DNA of 64,000 nucleotides from Limnephilus marmoratus. Its lineage: Eukaryota; Arthropoda; Insecta; Trichoptera; Limnephilidae. The notes beneath the pieces are model-generated. The model ran no database searches. It had not been told where the DNA came from and saw only the letters and a program-made list of their open reading frames with translations. The stretch is taken from the NCBI GenBank assembly GCA_917880885.1, contig OU862919.1, positions 55,775,058-55,839,057 of the forward strand, read 5' to 3'. Positions 1 through 10,500 of this stretch are shown in pieces (the first letter of the stretch is position 1; every line of letters begins with the position of its first letter). The translations under genes and the position numbers were made by a program.

Positions 1-82
1 AATAATTTTCTCAAAATTACTTAAATGTATTGGTGATATATTCACGTACCGATATGTTTACCACTGTCCATACCACGGCAAA

Positions 83-88
83 TTTATT
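83..88 (-). promoter_or_regulatory. Candidate poly(A) signal AATAAA of Cyt-b5-r
   Basis: AATAAA on the minus strand lies about 100 nt beyond the stop codon. A G/T-rich stretch (GTGGTATGGACAGTGG) lies further on, as expected downstream of a cleavage site. It is the only canonical hexamer between the stop and the window edge that I see. Confidence 0.55.
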
Positions 89-119
89 CATTGTTAAAAA
101 ATATGAGTAAAAAAACATC

Positions 120-159
120 CTTACTAAATAATAACAAAGTTATGTTATTATTTAGTAAG
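120..159. repeat. Perfect hairpin in the Cyt-b5-r 3' UTR
   Basis: Arms of 17 bp (120-136 and 143-159) are exact inverted repeats around a 6-nt loop, 31 nt past the stop codon on the minus strand. One arm (CTTACTAAATAATAACA on minus) repeats, with one change, the bases spanning the last Leu-Thr-Lys and stop codons. The structure probably arose by local inverted duplication of the gene end. Confidence 0.75.
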
Positions 160-190
160 AATGTAAAATTTTTAAAACAAAGTTATGTTA

Positions 191-500
191 TTATTTGGTA
201 AGCAGGCTTCTCCAATACGAAGCTCTCTCCTCCGGCCCCTTCGTGTGTGTCCTCGACAGCTGCTGGAACTGTCCTAATACCAGGTCCCCCTGGGTGGTGA
301 CCCTGTGGAAGGTGTCGAATTCCTCGCAGGTCCGGTGGAACACGGGGTTCAGGTGCGGCAGGACTTCGTGGTCCAGGGTGGGGAAGAGGTGGTGCAGAGT
401 GTGCTCACCAAAGTTGGTCATCACCAGGAAGTGGTTGCCGTTGATGTCGGTGCGATCTATGACGGCCTCCATTTGGAATATTCCCCAGTCTGTGTCCTTA
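191..500 (-). CDS. Cyt-b5-r: Cyt-b5-r terminal coding exon 5: His box 3 and stop
   Basis: A long pyrimidine tract and CAG (501-503 on the plus strand) form the acceptor. The exon opens KDTDWGIFQMEAVIDRTDIN and includes NFGEHTLHHLFPTLDH, the HX2HH third box. It ends ...YWRSLLTK and a TAA at 191-193. Codon use is GC-rich compared with the flanking DNA, consistent with selected coding sequence. The Gln or His that starts this box varies among front-end desaturases; here it is His. The stop region is partly repeated in the 3' UTR hairpin just downstream. Confidence 0.93.
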
Positions 501-679
501 CTGAAAAAAGATGGTTTTAATTAGTTTCCGCATCAGCAACTCGCTGTCATACCTGATGTCCCAAACAATATTGAGATATTTATTACAATATTTTGAATCA
601 CACACTAAAGAAACACGATTTATCTGTAGGTATTGTAACCAGAGTTGACGCTAACACAGTATTCATACTTTGTTTGTGT

Positions 680-1368
680 TGTTACGTTACGGAATTGATT
701 CCCGTGCGAGCTAATAGCGAATTGACTCCTTACACATGCCCTCCGCCCCCCTTTCCCCGCACCGCTCGACACAAGTAGCCAAGCGCCGAGCGGCTACCGG
801 CATTCATTCCTCGGCCGACCTTCGGCATAACAACTGTGTCCCCGTGATTGCGCTCTCCGTAAACGCTCGCGATGTTTACTTTAAATGTGCATTGTGCTCC
901 AGAGGCTCCCACCTCCTCAGTACCTGTCTGCCGACCGCCTATCTCCTGCTTGTGAGTACCAATGAACCTTGCTACCCCTCTGTGTGCTAAGAACTGACAT
1001 TTAAATTCACTAAACACGTGTAGAGAGAGTTGAGAGAAGCTCCCCCGTTATGATAGAATTAATTAGAGATAGCCAAATACTCATGTGTGTAGTGCCGATG
1101 CTGGCCTTTTGTAGAACCCTGTTCACCTTTAAATGAATAAAACCCTTTTTCGTGCATAACTACTGTGTTCTGATTGAGGAAGGAGACCTGGAGATTTTGA
1201 GGAAAGGAAGGGGAGTAGGAATTTACAAGCGAACCACAAACACTCGCCCTGGGTTTAAGAGGGACCTTGCTCGCGCCGGCTGTGCAGAGCTAGCCGCCGG
1301 CTTGTTTATTGCATGTCCTTTCCAGGTTTTGGGTTTGGCGTTGGCCGCAAGTAGCGCCAATGCTAACA
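680..1368 (+). mobile_element. Solo LTR (copy 1), 4-bp target duplication GTGT
   Basis: The 689-bp sequence starts TGTTACG and ends GCTAACA (TG...CA) and is flanked by GTGT at 676-679 and 1369-1372. A near-identical 698-bp copy lies at 58354-59051 with its own duplication. AATAAA near 1136 could be the LTR poly(A) signal. No internal region, primer site or second LTR is present, so this is a product of LTR-LTR recombination. The 4-bp duplication suits gypsy-like elements better than copia. Confidence 0.88.
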
Positions 1369-1372
1369 GTGT

Positions 1373-2125
1373 GAAAGCACTATGAAACCAATATATGATT
1401 TTACATACTTCAATGGCAAGCCAGAGATACAGATGCATTGATTGTATACTGGAGATTGAAACTTATTATTAAAATGCGTAGACCTGGTGGCAAAACCTTA
1501 AATTGCCAAAAAAGGGAACAAAGTTTAGAATTAAACTAAAATTGAAATGCTCTGACCGAAACGGTAAGTTTACGTGAAGAAAAATAAATAAGACGATACA
1601 CTCGTATATCGTATATCTGACTTCTGCTATAATCGCAAATTCCCTTTGATTTAAATCAAGTCATTTTTCCTAACTAACTCAATAAGTGTACGTGAGGTGA
1701 TAACTGAATTCCCGATTAATGAAACACAAAATTTTAATACAAAAGAATATACTTTAGGGGTGCATAACATTTTAAATCAGTTTTCAGTGATCTTTTCAAG
1801 TCTTGTAAAAGAATTCGTTTTTCGATTGTTCTGAACAATTCATTACATTTTAATTACAGTTTAACACTAGAAGGATCGTAGCCGTTATTTTGACGGCTGC
1901 TTGATGTAATGTGACAATATTTTCTAAATCCTAATTGTATTGAATTGATTTTTGTTACATTCCTTGATGATGATGATGATTTAACAACAAAAAAACTGGT
2001 AAGTGTCTTATTTACTTTTTTAAAATATAATGACTTATATCTACAAAGACCGCTGCCGTCTGTTTGTTTACCACCTTCTTCATCCAAGTTAACAACATAC
2101 TCTACTCATTCCACCCGCATGCTAG
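1373..2125. other. AT-rich intronic stretch, nothing recognised
   Basis: The stretch is low in GC with frequent stops in all frames. A GAT-triplet run (TGATGATGATGAT) lies near 1966. I see no coding or repeat structure. Confidence 0.4.
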
Positions 2126-2540
2126 TTTTTTTTTGTTACATGAATAACTCACGAGAGTCCCAGCTATTCCCGTCTGGAGTCAGTGAGACTGTGGCATCCT
2201 CAATTGGGGTATCTTGTTACGCTGAAGGTGATGGGGTGGGGACGGAGATGGGGAAGAGGAAGGTGTGGAAGTACCTGGCTATTCAGATCTGGTCACCAAA
2301 CATGGCTTAAGCCATTTCAAGCAGCGTTTCAATTCTGAATGGTGGTCTTACTCTAGGGCGATACTGATACACCCTGGAACTGCCTCAAATATACTATGTA
2401 TTATTTTAAATGAATTAAGAATTAATTGTGAAATAACACAAATTAATCAAATAAAATTAATTTGCCCATGTCGGGATTCGATCCCTCGACCTCCGAATTG
2501 CGAGTCAAGAGTCTTAACCCTCGACCATGCCTCCAGCCTT
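2126..2540 (-). mobile_element. SINE-A copy (tRNA-derived SINE), minus strand
   Basis: This is a diverged copy of the SINE that is clearest at 21521-21940. The tRNA-like head with a box B (GGATTCGATCC type) lies at about 2465-2540 and the body and A-tail run toward 2126. The conserved body piece about CAATTGGGGT and the CAGATCTGGTCAC piece are both present. Confidence 0.8.
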
Positions 2541-2899
2541 TCCTTCCTAACGCTAAACTATAGAATATAAACACATTTTTATCGACGACCATAACACGGG
2601 CATGAGCCTAACATGGTGGTCGAAAAATCCACAAATGGTGTAACCATTCGAAGCAATGAATAAAGAAAAATTTAAAAAAAAATTCAAACAACTTGCGCAT
2701 CGCCTATTGTAATTTTTTAATAACAAATTTCATAACGCCGTACACAACATTGAATATAGAAACCTTCGCGGGCACGTGCACAACAATTACCAAAGTTTCA
2801 TAGCAATCGGATGAATTATGATAAGGGACAAATAATGAAACGTTAATTTTTATTTACCTTGTTTATACCAAAAATCACATCGTCTAACACTAACATGTT

Positions 2900-2995
2900 T
2901 TTTTTCAGAAGGCTCTGAAGAAAAAAATCCCTCAGGGCCAAATCAAATATGATCTTTGAGGATGCCATGTGGAAGGAGGGTAAGTTCCCCGGGCC
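2900..2995 (-). mobile_element. Diverged 3' end of element A, minus strand
   Basis: The order of T-run, CCCTCAGGGCC, GAGGATGCCATGTGGA matches the reverse complement of the 3' terminus of the element-A family (best seen at 10180-10300), with several changes. Confidence 0.5.
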
Positions 2996-3387
2996 TCCAC
3001 CTCCCAATTTGAAAAATGTGATTAGCCGTCAAAATGACGATAGTGTTGGTGACTATTCATAGGGTTTCACTCAATTCACCCATAAAGAGTCTTTCACCTG
3101 CTTTCAAAAATCAAAAACAAAATGACATAGTCCGTAAACAGTGAATTTATCTCGAAAACATGTTTCGCGAAATACGCACTCCGACAGTCATCACGACAGT
3201 TTAGTCATAGACTTCCTGTAGATACGAAGATGGTTTCATTACGGCGCGTCAGAGATGTACTCGAAGTTGGATTCTTAAATTTCAACCAGACAGAAGCTAT
3301 GGTATTAATACCAGATAATTATAGGTACCAGATAATTATAGGTACCTACGCAAATTAGTGAAACCTTATGGGAGCCTTTTGTGGTAA
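2996..3387. other. Intronic stretch without a recognised feature
   Basis: No gene is visible. A short duplicated phrase (AGATAATTATAGGTACC twice) lies at 3313-3346. Confidence 0.4.
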
Positions 3388-3720
3388 CACATTATTCTTA
3401 GTAAATCAGCGTTGTCGATATTCTTATTAACAATTCTGAATATTTGTAATCAATAACAGCCACAAAGTAAATCAACGTTGTTGACATTCTTAACAAAAAT
3501 TCTGGAAACAAAAGTTCTATAGCTAACTGTTGTCAATAACGGCCACTAAATAAATCAGCATTTTCGACATCCAAAGAAAGTTTTGGAGATAAAAGTTCGG
3601 TAACTATTTGTAATCAATAAAGGACACTAAGTTAATCAAGGTTGTCGATATTCTTAAAAACAATTCTGTTGTTTAAAGTTCGGTAACTTTTTATAGCCAA
3701 TAACAAAAACCACTAGGAGT
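3388..3720 (+). repeat. About 82-bp tandem repeat, four units, upstream of a LINE ORF1
   Basis: Units begin at about 3388, 3461, 3544 and 3625, with a partial start at 3711. Each contains a version of AAATCAGCGTTGTCGATATTC and of AATAACAGCCACTAAGT. They are diverged by roughly a quarter. They sit 260 bp upstream of the ORF1 start of an I-type LINE and may be its 5' promoter monomers. Confidence 0.7.
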
Positions 3721-3727
3721 TCGGATT

Positions 3728-3773
3728 TAACATTCGTAGTGTGTGGTCGTGTTGCCCACACATTACGAATGTT
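3728..3773. repeat. Inverted repeat, about 18-bp arms
   Basis: AACATTCGTAGTGTGTGG and a nearly exact inverted copy (CCCACACATTACGAATGTT) are separated by 8 nt, just after the tandem repeats and before the LINE ORF1 start. It may form an RNA hairpin in the LINE 5' UTR. Confidence 0.6.
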
Positions 3774-3978
3774 GTTCGTGTACACTTTTCTGTCTGCGTT
3801 CAGATAAGAATGTAGTGTCACGTTTATTTTTTCATTATAATTTGTTTTATACTAATACGGTAATCCGTGTACAGTCAATCGAATAGATTGACTATTATTA
3901 TTTTATTTTATTTTTCATTAAAATATGTTTTTGACTCTATATTTTTTTCTCTTTTTTGCGATTAATTAGTTTTTAAAA

Positions 3979-4113
3979 ATGGAGAAAAATGAAAATCGTC
4001 CTCCAGACCCCGAATCTATATTCAACATCGCGAAGGAGTATGACTCGGATGAAAATCATTCTTCTACAACGATTCCTTGCCGAAAAGTAGTTGTACAAGT
4101 TCACATTTGTTAG
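3979..4113 (+). pseudogene. Possible N-terminus of an I-clade LINE ORF1
   Basis: An ATG starts 44 codons rich in acidic and polar residues (MEKNENRPPDPESIFNIAKE) and then stops. Its position after the tandem repeats and before an inverted ORF1 C-terminal piece suggests it is the beginning of the same ORF1, broken by an inversion. The assignment rests on context; no motif is present. Confidence 0.4.
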
Positions 4114-4220
4114 CGAACAGACTTCTGCTATTCCACTGGAGAATTCTGTTCTGTTTCATTTTCGAAGACATTGGGAAGACAAGAGAGTATAGATTTAACA
4201 TAATCGACATAGTTGGACGG

Positions 4221-4780
4221 TTATTTGTTGTTATTAGAAAGAATAGAAATTAATAGGGTAATTAAAGTCTGAATAAAAGAAGAATTTTCATTCACAACTT
4301 TAGGAAAAATGAAGGAAGAAAGATAATTTTTTAAAGCACTCCTGTTGGGCGCCTGAGATTTATTATTCCCATTCGGGTTAAACAAAAGTTCATTATGTTG
4401 CTTTTTGTCAATAAAAGGAATAAATTTCGGTTTTGGTTTTAATGATTTGAAAATCGTATCTCTGTGAGAAGAAGATGTAGGCGGTTTATAGGGAGTGAAT
4501 TGAAAGGGAGATGAGGAGGATGGTGTCTCTGCAAACGATTTTTTCGCGGGTGAAAATAATTTTGATGCCTGGAAGTAAGAAATATTGTCTGAAACCATAG
4601 CTTGTTTAATATTCTTCTGTCTAGTCAATTCTGGATAGGCCAAACTAACCGCAGTATGATTACCTTTACAATTAATGCAACTCGGATCATTAGATGAATT
4701 TTGGCATAGGTCAAAAGGATGATCTTTTCTGCAATGTTTAGAATGACCAAACCGGCTACAATTGAAACACTGTGTGTTTT
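4221..4780 (-). pseudogene. Inverted LINE ORF1 C-terminal part with CCHC knuckles
   Basis: Reading the minus strand from 4780, the peptide has Cys/His knuckles (CFNCSRFGHSKHCRKDHPF, then CINCKGNHTAV), followed by an open 140-codon Ser/Pro/Lys-rich tail (from AYPELTRQKNIKQAM) to a stop at 4221. Such knuckles bind nucleic acid in ORF1/gag-like proteins of I- and jockey-type LINEs. It is oriented opposite to the ORF2 remnant that follows at 5700, so the element has been rearranged. Confidence 0.7.
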
Positions 4781-4784
4781 AAAT

Positions 4785-4795
4785 TTTATTTATTT

Positions 4796-4828
<33 letters not shown>

Positions 4829-5445
4829 GCCCAGAGGGCTTTTACATGTTTGGTAGTACAATGATGAGAGATAATTTTTCAATAGAAAATGAAATAACAA
4901 AAATAAAATTAGATAAAAAATGCACACAAGCCACAAAAATACAAAAAAAAAAATACAGCGATTTGATAAGTTTACAAAAATACACATACGTTTAGTAATA
5001 GTTTTGGAATATGTTTTTTACAACATCCACAAAATTCGCCAAGTTGATGTTAAATATGTCGACATCACCTAAGTACCAATTCCCCATAGTGTGAAATCGT
5101 TGTATAGGAGAGTGGGCAATGTAGTTCCGCTTGTGAATGCTGCAGTAGAATAATGTATTTTGTCGCGTGGTTACTGTCAGTATTCGTAAGTTTATGAGTT
5201 GTAGGAGTTCGCAACAGTCGAATTTAGAGTTAAGTATTTTGAATAAAAATGTTAAGTCGTTTATTTTACGTCTGTTTTCTAGTGTATGTATTTTTAGAAT
5301 ATTTAGTAATAGATTATATTTTAAGTCTTCTAGTGGGATACTTAATTTAAAATTAATAAAACACAGAATTTTTTTTTGTATTCGCTCAATATTATTATAA
5401 TTAAATGATGAATCACCAACTCGATTCACCCCCCCCCCCCCCCTC
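4785..5445 (-). mobile_element. Jockey-like LINE 3' fragment
   Basis: The minus strand encodes the RT C-terminus: about 140 codons up to the stop at 4992, containing IERIQKKILCFINFKLSIPL. It closely parallels the C-terminus of the LINE at 16373-17823. The 3' end is a (TAAA)n tail, seen as TTTA repeats at about 4788-4826. A 17-C run at about 5427-5443 marks the other side. Confidence 0.75.
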
Positions 5446-5699
5446 ATCAAAGGAAAAGTGCTGTTGATTTGCCGTTTTGTTCTTCTTCGGTGATATCTAA
5501 ATGTTCTTGGAACATTCTTAAAGTACCCCTTTCTAGTGACCATTTTCCAAACATAATTCTCTTCCACCATCTAAACACTTCGCATTCTTTTAATGTAAAT
5601 AATAATTTTAAATTTAAAACGAAAGAACTTTCTCTTCTGAATTAGACTCCCTTGTTCACTCGAAAAAATCTTCCTTTGAGAACATCAGAATTCAGTGTG

Positions 5700-8560
5700 A
5701 ATTATTCCCTAGTATGGTGATAAGAGCAGCAGAAAAATCCATTCCAAAGCGTAATGTTAACACAAAAATAAAATATTCGAATCCATGGTGGGATGAAGAA
5801 TGCACTCGTTCCGTTAACTTTAGAAAGGAAGCAATTTCTATTTTCCGCAAATGTACGTCTATTGAAAATTTCTCATCAGTGAAACGCGCCCAGGCAGAAA
5901 CTAAACGTATTTTGAAACAAAAAAAGCGGTCTGGAGGGCGAAAATTCTGTGAAAGTTTGTCTCCTGAATCGTCACAGTCTTCTGTTTGGACTAATTAAAA
6001 AAATTCGGTTCTTTATACGCTCCTCAGCGTATCAAACATATTCCAGAAGAAATTATTACAGGTTTTGCTGATAAGATAGCCCCTCCAAATGCCTTATTTT
6101 ATTTCGTATCCATCACATTCTAACTGGTTAGATTCTCCTTTCTCAGTTAGTGAATTAAAACGAGTAACTAATTCCCTTTCAGACTCTTCTCCAGGTCCTG
6201 ATGGAATATTATACTGCTTTATTAAAGCTTTTTCGGACATGCCATTGGAACATTTCTTACCCTTAATTAATAACATGTTTGAAACAGGTTTTATTCCGGA
6301 TATCTGGAAAGTTAAAAAAATCCTCCCTGTTTTAAAACCAGGACAAAATCCATTTGAAATCTCGTCATATCTTCCTATTGCTCTTTCGTCGTGTTTAATG
6401 AAAGTGGCGGAGCATTTGATAAAGAACAGGTTAGAATGGTTTGTTGAAAATCATAGTATTATCTCTCCAAATCAGTACGGCTTCCGGAAAAAGAAATCTA
6501 CTATGGATAATTTAAGTGTGTTTACTACAGACATCCGTTTTTCTCAATCCATAAATTCTTGCACATTGGCCACATTTCTTAATCTTTCGTCAGCTTACAT
6601 TCTTACAGAAAAAATAGTAAAAATAAAAATCCCCATAAAATTAGTTCAATTTATTATCAATTTGTCAACAGACAAGTCCATTATTATCCACTCGCCCTTA
6701 AAAACGTTGAAACGCAAACTATGGAATGGATTTCCTCAGGGGTCTGTTACTAGTCCATTATTATTTAGTATTTATAAAAGTGATTTAGACATTGTAATCC
6801 CTTCAATTATCAAGCTACTCTATTTTGTGTACGATTTTCTTATATAGGTATTTATCGCACAAAAATTTATCCCACGCTGCTAAGGAATTAAATTTGGCTT
6901 TGCATAACATTAAATTGTGTTTGTTGTCAAATGGAATGAATTTAGCTACTTCTTAAACTAAAGTAGTGGCTTTCACTCGCAGAAGAAAGTTGCCCCCCTT
7001 TTCTGTCTCCTTCGATAATGTCTCTCTCCAAATCATTAAGCAAATAAAATTTCTTGGTCTACTTTTGGACCATAAGCTTTCCTGGCTCCCGCAATTTCAG
7101 AATATTTCTGCGAAGTGTGAAAAGGGCCTTAATATGATGCGAGCTGTTATGGTAGGGATCTCATCCTTTTACTCTTAAATTAATGTATAATTCCCTAGTT
7201 TGAAGCCACTTGGATCATGGTACATTTCTTTTCGACCCCATTCCTAAATATTTGGATAAAAAACTTGAAAGAATTCAATCCAAAGCGCTTAGATTGATTA
7301 TTGGAGCGACGAAATCTTCTTCAATTAATTCCCTATAGGTAGAATGTGTAGATCCACCTTTATTTTTGAGAAGACAATTCCTTGCTAATAAATATACTTT
7401 CAAATCTTTCTGGTCATCCTTTAAGACAAAGTCCCGATCATTTGTATATAATATGACAACAAAGATTGACAGATAAAAATCGATTCCCTCTCCTAGTAAA
7501 AAGTTTTATTTCATACAGGTCTCTATCTTCTACCCTCCAAAATCTATAAGAAGATCCAATCCTACCCATTTTCAGTATCCCGTTTGACACTATTAATTTT
7601 ATTCCCAATGTTATAACTTCTGTCTTTCGGGCGAACATTTTAACCTCCTCTAATAAGTTCCAAAATGTTGTGGAACATTTTAAAAACATTACATCATCAA
7701 AGTTTCCTCATTTTTACAGATGGATCCAAATCCGACTTCAAAGATTGTGGCGCATCTGTATATATTCCTGAATTCAATTTAAATCTGTCTTATAAATTGC
7801 CTAAAGAAATTTCTATATTTATTGCAGAATGCTTTGCTATTGAACAAGCTTTAATTCAAATCCAGCTTCTCAATATTCGTCGAACCTTACTGTGCACTGA
7901 CTCTTTTAGTGCAGTATAAAAAATATCCTCAAATATCATTCGATATCCAGAAGACTACCTTATTTGTAACATTGAAAACATCCTCAATTCTCTAATCGAA
8001 TCAAAGTTTGAGACAATATTGGTTTGGGTCCCTGGTCATCTAGGAATTGAGGGTAACGAGAAAGCCGATTCTCTCGCTAAACTTGGAACAATCTCTGGTT
8101 CTATTCCTTTAGATTTTAAAATTCCAATCTCTGATGTCTTCTCTATTCTTAAATCCAACATGTCTCGTTCCTGGGAAGAAAATTGGTCGGATACGAAAAG
8201 CCGAACTGGATCTTTCTATGCAGGAATTCAAAATCACATTCCAACTAAACCTTGGTTCCACGGCAAAAAAAAGTCCAAAAGATTTATTTCCTGTATTTCG
8301 AGAATGAGATTGGTCACTGCTCTATTACAGCGCATTTGTATAAAATTCGTGTCCTCGATAGTCCACTCTGCCAGTGCGGTGTGACCATGTCTTTTTTAAT
8401 TGTAAAAAACATTCTTCCTTCAAAAGCATATATCGTTTGCTCATTAAAATCACCCACCATTCTCCCCTCAGTATTCCGTATTTGATATCTCTCAACAATT
8501 CTCGCGTATTTTCAGTTTTATTCAAGTTCATAGACTTGAATGACTTCAATATTTGATTTG
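5700..8560 (+). pseudogene. Decayed I-clade LINE ORF2: RT plus RNase H
   Basis: Fragments in shifting frames keep the family order: a linker (NPWWDEECTRSV), then RT blocks with SSPGPDG, YLPIALSSCLMKV, QYGFRKKKSTMDN and GFPQGSVTSPLLF, a damaged catalytic block (VYDFLI, where an F/YADD box is expected), FLGLLLDHKLSW, then RNase H with FTDGSKSDF and WVPGHLGIEGNEKADSLA. An RNase H domain after RT is typical of the I and R1 clades. At least seven stops or frameshifts make it inactive. Confidence 0.85.
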
Positions 8561-9660
8561 TCCTATTCTTTTATAGATTATCCTCAAAATTATAACTTAC
8601 TTCCTTAACTTTTTCGGCACAAAGCACTCTTAGGGTGATGTGATTAATTCGATAATAATAATTAATATGATGGTGTGCATTGATTAATTGAAAAAAAAAC
8701 TACTACGTCTTTTATAATAATATAATATATCAAATCCGTGGTGTGAACAAGGCCCATTGCAGGATTTGGATTGGATCCTTCCTTCCCTACGGGAAAATGA
8801 ATTAAATTTATATTATTATTCGTGAAACCGTTCAAAGTTATGCAACACTCAGCTAATGGATCAACCTTTTTAGAATATTGTATGAAAACAATAAAGCTCA
8901 CAAAAGTCATTAAAATTAATTGAAAATTGCGACGGCATTATGAAACCGTAAGCTCCTAGCATATCTATTCATTATTCATATTTAATTAACAGAACCCAGA
9001 CAGGAGCACACATTTTATTCAAGGATTTCTAAGAAAGTGAAGAGGTTAAGGCCGATAGATAGTGGCTTAACCTTTTCGTCCCGGAAAGAAAAAAATCACA
9101 CACGATCCGAAGGGGGGTCACTAGGGTCCCTCAATTTGATTTGCGTATTAAAGGGTTTTAATGATTATAATTGTTTGTAATTTGTTTTGGTAATAATTAG
9201 AGGGAAGTATATTCATCATATTTCAGTAGTCATTATCAAAATCGTTTGATAAATAAAGTCATAATTAATTTTCTAATGAATTTAGACCATAACGCGTATT
9301 TTTCCATAGAAAACAGAGAAGGCGGGCCGATAGCCAACATAACTCCATGTTTCCGAATCTCGACTGGCGATTGGCGATTACATCGCCTGAGTCCATGGTT
9401 ACTTTGTTGCATAGAATGATCTGTAAATGATGGACATTTTTTGTTTAAATTTTTTAGCTGTTGAAAAATATTACCTGTTACTAAACTAGTTACGGATGTT
9501 AAGTGTTTTGAAACTTATAATATATCTAGAAATTTAATGTAGGTATTGAAGTTGATCTCCCAATTTATAATTGCTGTTGTTATATTCTTATCATAAATAA
9601 TGCATTTGTTTGTATAGGTAGATATTGAGATTATAGTTTTTACTATTACGTTTATACATT
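8561..9660. other. AT-rich intronic stretch, nothing recognised
   Basis: No protein, tRNA or repeat that recurs in the window was recognised here. Confidence 0.4.
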
Positions 9661-9689
9661 TTTAACGGTGAATGGTTTATGATGAGAGG

Positions 9690-9835
9690 AAGGAAAGAAA
9701 GGGGTATGATGAGAGGTGGGTAGGAATCTGGGGGTCAGTGTGTCTAGGAGTGATGGACGGATGAATCCATCCCTCCCACTGCGGTGCAAGGCGTTATACC
9801 GAGAGAATCCTGCTGGAGTATCAAAAGGTCGCCCT
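9690..9835 (-). mobile_element. Element A fragment, minus strand
   Basis: It contains the reverse complement of the pyrimidine-rich 3' part (TGGGTAGGAATCTGGGGGTC, CACTGCGGTG) found in plus orientation at 10100-10200 and 33370-33480. Confidence 0.6.
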
Positions 9836-9839
9836 AAAG

Positions 9840-10300
9840 ATTAAGATTTTGGAGGTGGATATGGGTACTGCCGCCCCGGGAACCATTTATTGGATAACCA
9901 ACACCTCTGCGATAGGTCACCCCAAGTTGTTCGCCACGTTTGGTGACTTACCAGGGGTGCCCGGGTTCATAGGGTGAGGATTATCTTGTCTTGGCGGCGG
10001 ATGCATCTCTGCCCACCAGCTGCATGGCAGGCCGGATTGGAAGAGAGTGTTGAGGGAGTCCCTTTGACTTTTCCAGCCGTACTCTCTCGGAACGTAGTCT
10101 TTCACCGCAGTGGGAGGATAGATTCCTGGACACACCAACTCCCAGATTCCTACCTACCCTTCATCTCTTTTCCTTTCCAGAACTTCCTCTCCTTCCTTTC
10201 CTAAAAAGACCCTTCACACAGCATCCCCAAAGATGACATAGGCCCTGAGGGAAATTATTTTCCTCAGGGCCTCCTGTGTTGACCTAATGTAAAAAAAAAC
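9840..10300 (+). mobile_element. Element A copy with 3' hairpin and A-tail
   Basis: This is the longest plus-strand copy. Landmarks are ATTGGATAACCAACACCTCT, TCTTGGCGGCGGATGCATCT, CAGATTCCTACC, and a 3' terminal hairpin (GGCCCTGAGG ... CCTCAGGGCC) ending in TAATGTAAAAAAAA. The same 3' hairpin follows the RT C-terminus of the LINE copies at 20978-21310 and 53148-54060. Element A therefore looks like a non-autonomous element that shares its 3' end with that LINE. Confidence 0.7.
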
Positions 10301-10500
10301 AGTCTCTCCCGATCCGTCCTACCATGCAGCTGGTGGGTAGACGCATCCGCCAACAAGACCCGGATAAACCTCACCCCATGAACCTCACACCAAACATAGC
10401 TAACCACTTGGGGTGATCTATGACAGAGGTGTTGGTTATCCAATAATGGTTCTCCGGGCGGCGGTACATATCCGCCTCCCAGATGAAATTTTACCACCTA
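10301..10500 (-). mobile_element. Element A fragment, minus strand, head-to-tail inverted
   Basis: It is the reverse complement of 9845-10045 with scattered changes (GGTTATCCAATAATGG, GGCGGTACATATCCGCC). With the adjoining plus copy it makes a long inverted repeat. Confidence 0.7.

Noticed and set aside
195..524. Plus-strand open frames opposite exon 5 (and similar ones opposite exons 1 to 4)
   Set aside because: They mirror the GC-rich minus-strand coding exons, which have domain matches and splice sites; the plus frames have no motif.
5427..5443. C17 run as a functional site
   Set aside because: A homopolymer at a LINE fragment edge; its length may be a sequencing artefact.
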